This document shows positions 5,874 through 12,900 of a stretch of DNA of 14,080 nt, one piece after another. The notes under the pieces were generated by a model, which was given only the letters and a program-made list of their open reading frames with translations, was not told the origin of the DNA and searched no databases. The stretch is taken from contig JBFKOL010000082.1 of the NCBI GenBank assembly GCA_041628815.1, forward strand, positions 1 to 14,080. Reading direction: 5' to 3'. Numbering within the stretch: position 1 is the stretch's first letter; the number at the start of each line of letters is the position of its first letter. The translations under genes and the position numbers were made by a program. This stretch comes from JBFKOL01 sp041628815 (lineage in GTDB: Bacteria; Bacteroidota; Bacteroidia; Chitinophagales; Saprospiraceae).

Positions 5874-8087
5874 ATGCGCTTTCACGGCCCTGTTGTAGTG
5901 CTGAGCTTTTTGCTTTTCAATACCGTTACGTGGGCTCAAAATCGCAGCCTGGCCATTGATGTTTCGAAAAGGCCTGAGGCACCTGCAGTATTTCTCGAAA
6001 ATGCTCCAGAAATCGACGGCATCATCGAAGGAGATGTAGTCTGGCAGGGTGTGCCTGCTTTCGGTGAAATGATACAGGTCATGCCTGCCTTTGGAAATCC
6101 TTCTTCGGAAAAGACCGAGATTCGCATTGGCTATACAAATACGCACTTTTACCTGGGTGTAATCTGCCACGATTCTCAACCTGACAAGTTTGTCGTTACG
6201 GACGCACGGCGAGATGCCAACCTGGAATCCATGGACGCCTTTTTATTCATCCTCGACACCTATCACGATGGTCAAAACGGATTCGTGTTCGGGACCAATA
6301 CTGTGGGTATACAATACGACGGACAAGTGGATAACGAAGGGCAGGGCAACTTCAACCAGAACAGACAACAAGGGGGTGTCATCGGCGGTTTTAACCTCAA
6401 CTGGGATACTTCCTGGGAAGTGGAAACGGAAGTGAGTCCCTATGGCTGGAGTGCAGAATTTGCCATTCCGTTAAAGACCCTGCGTTTTGCAACGGGAGAT
6501 AATGTTACCTGGGGCATCAATTTCCAGAGAAATATCCAGAAGAGCAATGAAGTGTCCTATTGGGCATCGCTCCCGTTGGCCTTCAACCTGTACAGGCTCT
6601 CGGTTGCTGGTGACCTGACCGGGCTGAACCTCCGCTCCCCGGGCAATCTCAAGGTGATTCCCTATGCTTTGGGCAACGTCAGCAGGGATTTTACCGCCGA
6701 ACCATCAGAAACGAACTTGGATTTTGAATTCGGCGGTGATGTCAAGTACAGCATCACACCGGCCGTTACCTTGGACCTTACTTACAACACCGATTTCGCA
6801 CAGGTGGAGGTCGATGACCAGCAGGTCAATCTGGACAGGTTCAATCTCTTCTTCCCTGAAAAAAGACCCTTTTTCCTAGAAAATGCAGGTCTGTTCACTG
6901 TGGGCAGTCCTGGTGAAGTGGACTTGTTCTTTAGCAGACGTGTTGGTATAGGACAGTCGGGCCAGATCGTGCCCATCATAGGAGGGGCCAGGCTTTCTGG
7001 TAAAATTAACCAGACCAATATCGGGTTCATCAATATGTATACCGATGATGTCTCTGATGACGGGATCACCAAAAATGCCTTTACCATAGCCCGTGTCAAC
7101 CACCAGTTCAAAGGCAGGTCCTCGATAGGAGGTGCCTTTATCAATAGATCCGGTATTAGCAGTTTTGATGACGACCACAATTCCACCTTTGCCCTGGATG
7201 GCAATCTCGGTATTGGCGAGAAGGCACGTCTTTCAGGTTATGTTGCGAAGTCGTCCACACCAGGTATCGATTCGGACGATCACTCTTTTCAGCTCTCTGC
7301 CCGGTACCTTTGGGACGGCTGGCGCATCAGCGGCTCGTATACAGAAGTGGGAGGTGGTTTCAATCCCGAAGTGGGCTTCCTTCTACGTTCCGAATTCCGC
7401 AAGGTAGAAGGATTGGTTTTTAAAACCATAAGAGCTCCGGAATCTTCGCCTTTCCTCGAGAACAGGCCCCATGTGTCCTACAGGGGATACTGGAACTTTG
7501 CCGGCTTCCAGGAGACGGGATTCCTGCATATCGACAACCATTGGGTATGGAAGAGCCTGACCGAATTGCATACAGGTCTGAATCTGACGCGTGAAGGTGT
7601 TGTCCGTGATTTTGAAATTTCCGGCGGCGTTACTGTGCCGGCGGGAACATACGACCATGCGGAGGCACAGATTGTATTTTTTACAAACCCAAACAAACCA
7701 TTTTCCTATAGTTCTAGGTTTGTAATTGGCGGATTTTTCGGCGGAGATCGCATATCCGCCAACCAGTCGATTAATGTCCGGGTAGGAGACAAGTTCTCGT
7801 CCGAATGGGGTTTAGGGCATAATACAATCAATCTACCGGGTGGAGACTTCTCGACCAATATATTCAGGTCGCGCATAGCTTACACTTTCACTCCTACTAT
7901 TTACCTACAAGCGTTGGTGCAATACAATTCCGTCATCGACAGCTGGTCTTCGAACATCCGTTTTGGGTGGTTACAAACTTCAAATACCGGATTGTTCCTG
8001 GTATACAATGAAGGACGTAGAATGGACTCTCTCGAAAGCCGGAGCTTCATCGTGAAATATACTATGCTATTTGATGTGATCAAGTGA
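5874..8087 (+). CDS. DUF5916 outer-membrane protein with N-terminal CBM9-like domain
   Basis: The 737-residue product starts with a signal peptide (hydrophobic residues 6-20, probable cleavage after TWA at 21). A CBM9-like beta-sandwich follows at about 38-230: PEIDGIIEGDVVWQ, EIRIGYTNTHFYLGVICHD, DAFLFILDTYHDGQNGFVFGTN, WSAEFAIPLKTLRF. Then comes the DUF5916 hallmark DFAQVEVDDQQVNLDRFNLFFPEKRPFFLE, spread over 308-336. The remainder is a run of alternating amphipathic strands consistent with a large outer-membrane beta-barrel. Such proteins are common in Bacteroidota genomes; neither the ligand nor a transport or enzymatic role is established. CBM9 folds bind sugars in xylanases, but that is not shown for this family. 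It is followed 104 bases later by another exported protein with a probable barrel. Confidence 0.9.
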   Translation: MRFHGPVVVLSFLLFNTVTWAQNRSLAIDVSKRPEAPAVFLENAPEIDGIIEGDVVWQGVPAFGEMIQVMPAFGNPSSEKTEIRIGYTNTHFYLGVICHDSQPDKFVVTDARRDANLESMDAFLFILDTYHDGQNGFVFGTNTVGIQYDGQVDNEGQGNFNQNRQQGGVIGGFNLNWDTSWEVETEVSPYGWSAEFAIPLKTLRFATGDNVTWGINFQRNIQKSNEVSYWASLPLAFNLYRLSVAGDLTGLNLRSPGNLKVIPYALGNVSRDFTAEPSETNLDFEFGGDVKYSITPAVTLDLTYNTDFAQVEVDDQQVNLDRFNLFFPEKRPFFLENAGLFTVGSPGEVDLFFSRRVGIGQSGQIVPIIGGARLSGKINQTNIGFINMYTDDVSDDGITKNAFTIARVNHQFKGRSSIGGAFINRSGISSFDDDHNSTFALDGNLGIGEKARLSGYVAKSSTPGIDSDDHSFQLSARYLWDGWRISGSYTEVGGGFNPEVGFLLRSEFRKVEGLVFKTIRAPESSPFLENRPHVSYRGYWNFAGFQETGFLHIDNHWVWKSLTELHTGLNLTREGVVRDFEISGGVTVPAGTYDHAEAQIVFFTNPNKPFSYSSRFVIGGFFGGDRISANQSINVRVGDKFSSEWGLGHNTINLPGGDFSTNIFRSRIAYTFTPTIYLQALVQYNSVIDSWSSNIRFGWLQTSNTGLFLVYNEGRRMDSLESRSFIVKYTMLFDVIK

Positions 8088-8191
8088 AATATCCGGACCC
8101 TTACCTGATTGTTCAAACCACGCCTCTTTTTCAAAAACAGGTAGGTGGCCGCTTTAGTGAGGCACTATTTCGAATGGTTAATTAGTAGGCT

Positions 8192-9673
8192 ATGACAAAG
8201 TCCAAATTACTATTGAGTACAATTTCCATTTTGTTCTTTGGATTCGTCGCTTTTTCTCCAGTCTCCCAAGCGCAGTGCCTCGAAGGACCGGGAGTGATCT
8301 GGAAATCACCAGGATTCCAAATCACTATTGGGGATTTGGCCGGCTTTTGCGCACCAGTACTTTGGTTCTCACCCGACGAGCCTAACCTCCTGGATAGCGA
8401 AGGTAAACCGCAATTGCCTGAAAATTTGGCATATGATACAGAGGGCTCTTCTCCGGTGGTTTATTATAAGCTGAGAAACATCTACGCCGACCGAGATAAC
8501 AAGGCATTATACAAAAGCAGCGAACGAATAGAAGACTGGGTAATCGATTTGAGGGAAGTCAGGGCAATGGACCTGGAATACTACATGTACTATGAAAGAG
8601 AGTTGGGATTGGGAGGTCATCCGCACGATCTCGAATCGGTGGCTTTCCAATTGCAAGTGATACACAATCCGTATTGTCCCGAAGCGGCTTATCTGGTACA
8701 GGTGAGAAAGGTGATCGCGAGAGCGCATGGACTTAGTTGGTTTGAAAATGCGCTTCGGATCGATTACAATACAACATTCCCGATGACCATTTTGGTCGAA
8801 GAAGGAAAACATGCCAATTGTACCGATCGCAATGGCGATGGTGTCTATACCCCGGGGTTTGACGTAACCGAAAAAGTCAACGACGCATGGGGTGTCAGGG
8901 ACATTATCAGCTCGGGAAAACTGTTTTCTGGAGGATTCCAGGCATGGATGGCCAAGACAAGGACAGATCGGTCAAAGGTGCTTCCTCCCCTTCCACCGGA
9001 AAGCCCTCATTATAAAATGTTCATCGAGCATCATAACGAGTTGATTGTGAATTACACCTATGAGCTGAGGTCATTTCCTGATATTCTGGAGCAAGTGGAA
9101 GATAAAAATTTCCGTAAGATGATCAAGTCCAAAAAACCCGTGGAATGGCCAAAAATGATTCACGTTAGCGGAGATGGATCTATACTGCAATGGTCAAAGG
9201 AAAACAAGCCCCATAAGGCGGTCGGTATTTCTTACCGCCATGACGAGGTCGGAACACTGGCCTTCTCTGTACCTCTTCTGCTCTTTAAGAATGTCCAGGC
9301 ACCTTTGACCGGGGGATGGATATACAACAGGTTTTACCTGGGGAGCAAAGAAAATATTAATCCCCGGATGACTCGCTCATTCGGACACCAAATTGTCCAC
9401 AGCAACAGCGCTTCGCGATGGCTCGATACGTATATTGGTCTTGGCTATGAGTTTCATGATACCGACCTCAATCCGGAAGACGTACGGACCCAGTCCTTTT
9501 TCGTATCGGAAATCGGGTTAAAGATCCGTGTCAATATGATCAATTCGCCTTTCAAATTCCTGCGATTCCTTGGTACAGAATATTGGGGTCTGCGGCTCGG
9601 ATGGAAGAACGTGGGATTCAGTCCTTTTCAGTCGAGCGGTTTCGTCCTGGAATTTGGCGCTGGGGTTTTTTAA
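8192..9673 (+). CDS. Exported protein with GHPHDLE motif (Vps62/NLP-like), calcium-loop-like motif and probable C-terminal beta-barrel
   Basis: I do not recognise a named family with certainty. The 493-residue product has a clear signal peptide (cleavage probably after SQA at 27). The next 240 residues begin APVLWFSPDEP and PVVYYKLR and reach a GHPHDLE motif at 142-148, set after an aromatic YYMYYERELGL. This resembles the GHRHDWE heptapeptide of Nep1-like proteins and the HE-DWE region of Vps62-like proteins, with Leu in place of Trp. Residues 212-224 (DRNGDGVYTPGFD) look like a calcium-binding DxNxDG loop. A VNDAWGVRDII / FSGGFQAWM segment follows. From about 340 onwards the sequence alternates like outer-membrane strands (ISYRHDEVGTLAFSVPL, TYIGLGYEFHD) and ends in a terminal Phe, the usual mark of a barrel protein. 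A role at the outer membrane is inferred; toxin activity is not supported. Confidence 0.6.
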   Translation: MTKSKLLLSTISILFFGFVAFSPVSQAQCLEGPGVIWKSPGFQITIGDLAGFCAPVLWFSPDEPNLLDSEGKPQLPENLAYDTEGSSPVVYYKLRNIYADRDNKALYKSSERIEDWVIDLREVRAMDLEYYMYYERELGLGGHPHDLESVAFQLQVIHNPYCPEAAYLVQVRKVIARAHGLSWFENALRIDYNTTFPMTILVEEGKHANCTDRNGDGVYTPGFDVTEKVNDAWGVRDIISSGKLFSGGFQAWMAKTRTDRSKVLPPLPPESPHYKMFIEHHNELIVNYTYELRSFPDILEQVEDKNFRKMIKSKKPVEWPKMIHVSGDGSILQWSKENKPHKAVGISYRHDEVGTLAFSVPLLLFKNVQAPLTGGWIYNRFYLGSKENINPRMTRSFGHQIVHSNSASRWLDTYIGLGYEFHDTDLNPEDVRTQSFFVSEIGLKIRVNMINSPFKFLRFLGTEYWGLRLGWKNVGFSPFQSSGFVLEFGAGVF

Positions 9674-9691
9674 TATTTTATTTGACGATTG

Positions 9692-9714
9692 ATTCTGAAT
9701 TAATAATTCAGAAT
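9692..9714. terminator. Perfect inverted repeat between convergent genes, probable bidirectional terminator
   Basis: The arms ATTCTGAATT (9692-9701) and AATTCAGAAT (9705-9714) are perfectly complementary around a 3-base loop AAT. It lies 18 bases after the stop of the 493-residue protein and covers the stop codon of the convergent DUF6090 gene at 9708-9710. The stem is A+T-rich and no long T-run follows, so termination is inferred from placement and symmetry. Confidence 0.5.
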
Positions 9715-10418
9715 TGTGCATGCTCTAGCATTACAAGGACTTTCCTGGTTTCTTCGATAAATTCATTTTCCATCAGGATAAGGGTATTTCTTCCCTCCAT
9801 ATAGGCACGTATCCAGCTGATGTAATAATCATCCTCATACAACTGGTCGATGTCGATGGGTACCAGCTTTTCTCTTGTGTAAATGAATAGAGGCACAACG
9901 TGATCCACAAATGGGACATACAGGTGATTCACCTGTTCATATTTCGCATACCATTTGGGATAGGTCGACTCAAAATAGGTGATGGTCTTTTTTTTCACCT
10001 CATCATCCAGCATTATATCAAAACCGGTGTTCTTGAATTGCTCATAGCCCGATTGCGACAACCTCAAAGGGGTTTTGGAAACCCTTGCCTGATGGAAATG
10101 CATTGCCAGGCTGTCGTGGTAGGACAACCGGTTGTCTAACACATTAAGAATGATTTGTGCGGATCTGGTTTTACGACCGAGGTCGTCGATGTCGGATTCC
10201 AGCGTCGCGATATTCAATTCCAGGTTTTCGATCAGGTTTTCAATGACCTCTGCTTCTTTGACCCTGTCTTTTCTAAATTCATTCCAGTTGTTGATACGTA
10301 GTGCGATTAAGATGCCGATAACGACAAGCAAGATCTCACCGATGGCATATAAAGTATACTTTCTGGCACCGCTTGATTCCAAAAATGACTTCCTGATTTT
10401 CCTGAAAGAAGTGAGCAT
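9708..10418 (-). CDS. DUF6090 family membrane-anchored protein (second of a tandem pair)
   Basis: A 236-residue protein with the DUF6090 N-terminal signature: a basic segment FRKIRKSFLESSGARKYTLYA, then a single membrane helix around residues 23-41 (AIGEILLVVIGILIALRINN) and WNE. After the membrane come coiled-coil-like helices (KEAEVIENLIENLELNIATLESDI, about 57-80) and a larger extracytoplasmic helical region. The family is found largely in Bacteroidota and often in tandem copies; no function is established. It starts 2 bases after the stop of its paralogue, so the two are almost certainly translated from one message. Its last codons form one arm of a perfect inverted repeat. Confidence 0.9.
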   Translation of the reverse strand: MLTSFRKIRKSFLESSGARKYTLYAIGEILLVVIGILIALRINNWNEFRKDRVKEAEVIENLIENLELNIATLESDIDDLGRKTRSAQIILNVLDNRLSYHDSLAMHFHQARVSKTPLRLSQSGYEQFKNTGFDIMLDDEVKKKTITYFESTYPKWYAKYEQVNHLYVPFVDHVVPLFIYTREKLVPIDIDQLYEDDYYISWIRAYMEGRNTLILMENEFIEETRKVLVMLEHAQF

Positions 10419-10420
10419 GG

Positions 10421-11188
10421 CTAATTGTCCATTTTTTCTACGGCTTGTTGGATTTGGTCAAGGATGGTCAAATTCAATTCCAATAAGGATTCAGCGGTTC
10501 TTATCTTATTTTCTGCATTCCAAATTTGGTTGTATATGAAGTTTTCAAGCTCCAATTCTCGTGAAAACGCCTTACCATCCATCTGCGGTTCAATTGAACC
10601 CTTGATCGAAACTTCATGTCGATCGTATTTGGATAATTTCATCCAGGAAATTTTTTTATCGAAGTACTGGTTGTTCTTTTCGAGGAGATAGTCGAGGCCG
10701 TCTTCATCGACCAATTTGGTGTGTTCCATTCGTCCGCTCCATGATGACAGGGATCTTCTCAGTGCATTGTCAGAAATAGAGGAAAGTCTTCCCGAATAAA
10801 TGATCTCAGATAGTACGCCCTGGTTCAAGTGCAGGCTTTCATTCCAAGCGGAGTTATAGAACAGGGAGTCGAAGACCCTGTTCTCAAATTGTGCTTCATT
10901 TATGGCTTTGTATTCGTTGAGTTGATGATTGGCACCTATGATACTTTGGTTGCTTAGAATGTAATTTTCAATAATCTTTCTTGTTTCGTCAAATTCTTCT
11001 TTTAGCGATGTGAGGGTAAAAAATTCAGCATCCCGTTTAAGGTTTTCATTATGCCAATCGTTGATGGCAAGAGCCAACAAAATTCCAACCACGACAAGCA
11101 ATATTTCTCCCAATCCATAGAGGATATAGTTACGGGCTGATCCGGACTCGATAAGTGATTTTCGAATTTTTCTTAAAAATGTGAGCAT
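10421..11188 (-). CDS. DUF6090 family membrane-anchored protein (first of a tandem pair)
   Basis: A 255-residue paralogue of the following gene. The first 45 residues are nearly the same (LRKIRKSLIESGSARNYILYGLGEILLVVVGILLALAINDW), with one membrane helix at about 23-42. The extracytoplasmic parts have diverged: here helices such as FFTLTSLKEEFDETRKIIENYI (about 56-77), then a Ser-rich LSSISDNALRRSLSSW, and a final helical LNLTILDQIQQAVEKMDN. Conserved anchor plus divergent outer domain suggests duplication followed by specialisation. No enzyme motif is visible and the role is unknown. It ends TAG, and the next ATG follows after 2 bases (translational coupling likely). The 158 bases upstream, to the GGT-like gene, hold no gene and no clear promoter match that I can identify. 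Confidence 0.9.
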   Translation of the reverse strand: MLTFLRKIRKSLIESGSARNYILYGLGEILLVVVGILLALAINDWHNENLKRDAEFFTLTSLKEEFDETRKIIENYILSNQSIIGANHQLNEYKAINEAQFENRVFDSLFYNSAWNESLHLNQGVLSEIIYSGRLSSISDNALRRSLSSWSGRMEHTKLVDEDGLDYLLEKNNQYFDKKISWMKLSKYDRHEVSIKGSIEPQMDGKAFSRELELENFIYNQIWNAENKIRTAESLLELNLTILDQIQQAVEKMDN

Positions 11189-11346
11189 CCTTGATACCGC
11201 GATTTTAACCTTTGAGGTTCTTCAATATAGTGAATTTGTATGGTGACCTCTACGAGAATTTACCCAAGGATTTTCACTGCCTCTACCAAACCACGAAGAA
11301 TTACAGGTAGATCAATGGATAGCTCAGGGATATAAAAGATGAATTA

Positions 11347-12894
11347 TTAATTTGTAATTGCGACTCCGTCTCGTCTTACATCGGCCAGGCCCCTGTAGCC
11401 ATCATTCGTTCTTACGATCATATGTACCCCACCGAAATAAGGGTTCAATTCGTTAATATTGAATCGTGCCGGTCGCTTCCGAACATCAAATTCATGACCC
11501 AATACCGAATCATACCACGCTGCCTGGGCGTCGGTTTCCACCCATAAGATGGTGTCCATAGCATGGATCCGCGGTAATTTGTGAAGATGCATTGGGTCGG
11601 TGGAGCCCTCGCAATACAATGCGATCAATTGTGCCACCGTGGAAATAATGCGCCCACTCCCCGGACTTCCCAATACCAATTCTGTGCGACCATCTTTCAT
11701 GACAAGCGTCGGACTCATTGATGAATAGGCCATCTTACCTGGCCCGATGGCAAAACGATTGAGACTGTCACCAAAGACAAAATCGTCCATGTAGCTGTTG
11801 TACAGAAATCCATATAGCGGTTGGGCTGCTCCAGAACCGTAATAGGCATTAATGCTGGAAGTGACGCTGATGGCCATACCGTCCGCATCCATAACCGAAA
11901 AATGCGTCGTTTCCCCTTGACCTGTTTCCCTCCAACCCTCTTTAGCCTCCTTTTCCCTTTTCGCGTGACCATGCCGGATAGCAAGAGCAAGATGAATCCT
12001 GAAATCTGTTTCAGGAGACCTTTCCCTGAGTTCCTCTAAAAAAGTCAAAATTTCTTTTACCGTAGGTCCGCCACAGGGGTCCGGTTGAGTATACACATCG
12101 AATCCACGGTATGTAAAGTGTATGGGCTCAGACTCTGAAGGCCAAGGAAATTTCATCAAATCATCTATGGTAATCCACCCTTCATTATCTACCATATCCT
12201 CAGCGATCGCCCGTGCAATAGAACCGGAATAAAATGCGTCTGCGCCAGCAACAGCAATAAGCTGTAGGGCCGACTTCAATGCTGGATTGGATCCCGCGTG
12301 TTTTGTCGAGTCAACCAGGTATCGTTGTGTAGCAGGTAATCCGGCCTCAAGCTTTTCGCGGTACTCTTCGTACACTTTGTACCTGTAATGACCGAGTGTA
12401 AATCCATCGTGGGTATACACCATGGCTTTCTCAAGAAGATTTGTCCAGCTTAATTTCCCGGATCCGTAGTGATCGTACAAGTATTGCATGACTTTTACGG
12501 TCGATGGAATAGTTGTGCGTTGATAATCATTCATATCTTTTTGACGAATGGCACGTGGAGTCGAAGCTGGAGACAATGTAGATCCATTGATGCTGATGGG
12601 CTGTTCGCCCGGATTGTATAACAGTACTTGCGTCCCTCCACCCAGTCCGGACATCGCCGGCTCGGTGATATTCAATACAAAGGACATTGCAACGGCGGCA
12701 TCGACTGCATTGCCACCATTTCTGAGTACATCCATTCCTACTTCAGCTGCTTCGGGTGAAGCAGCACTAACTATTCCAAAATGAAGGGGACGCCCATCGC
12801 TGTTCCTCAACTTGCATGAGCCTATGCACAGGGTGAAGAGACACACTGCCCATACCATACAAATGGCATTTTTATTAAGTCTGATAAAGACCAT
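11347..12894 (-). CDS. Gamma-glutamyltransferase family lipoprotein, divergent and shortened
   Basis: GGT-family proteins are Ntn-hydrolases that cut themselves before a Thr, which then attacks gamma-glutamyl or related amides. The 515-residue product has a lipoprotein leader (IGSC, lipid Cys27), so it is periplasmic or on the outer membrane. Family blocks are present: GGNAVDAAVAMSFVLNITEP (60-79), SGLGGG (82-87), cleavage site ETTHFSV with the expected nucleophile Thr329, NSYMDDF, SSMSPT (391-396) and GSPGSGRI (409-416). Two departures stand out. The substrate-carboxylate Arg block (DxREMAP in E. coli) reads INGSTLSP at 102-109, without Arg. The stretch between HLALA (301) and the nucleophile is only about 28 residues, where relatives have some 75-90. 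Glutathione may therefore not be the substrate; a GGT-like acylase or peptidase is possible. It starts 6 bases after the aminotransferase stop, implying one operon. Confidence 0.88.
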   Translation of the reverse strand: MVFIRLNKNAICMVWAVCLFTLCIGSCKLRNSDGRPLHFGIVSAASPEAAEVGMDVLRNGGNAVDAAVAMSFVLNITEPAMSGLGGGTQVLLYNPGEQPISINGSTLSPASTPRAIRQKDMNDYQRTTIPSTVKVMQYLYDHYGSGKLSWTNLLEKAMVYTHDGFTLGHYRYKVYEEYREKLEAGLPATQRYLVDSTKHAGSNPALKSALQLIAVAGADAFYSGSIARAIAEDMVDNEGWITIDDLMKFPWPSESEPIHFTYRGFDVYTQPDPCGGPTVKEILTFLEELRERSPETDFRIHLALAIRHGHAKREKEAKEGWRETGQGETTHFSVMDADGMAISVTSSINAYYGSGAAQPLYGFLYNSYMDDFVFGDSLNRFAIGPGKMAYSSMSPTLVMKDGRTELVLGSPGSGRIISTVAQLIALYCEGSTDPMHLHKLPRIHAMDTILWVETDAQAAWYDSVLGHEFDVRKRPARFNINELNPYFGGVHMIVRTNDGYRGLADVRRDGVAITN

Positions 12895-12900
12895 TGTTTG

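Noticed and set aside
6782..7204. A 140-codon open frame on the minus strand inside the DUF5916 gene
   Set aside because: It is a shadow of a strongly supported coding frame; no signal or motif is visible.
8142..8191. A promoter for the 493-residue protein
   Set aside because: No TTTG/TAnnTTTG pair at acceptable spacing was found; TATTTCG is too poor a match to call.
8192..9673. A secreted NLP-type cytotoxin
   Set aside because: Only a short motif is shared; the length, the Leu for Trp substitution and the terminal barrel do not fit a soluble NLP toxin.
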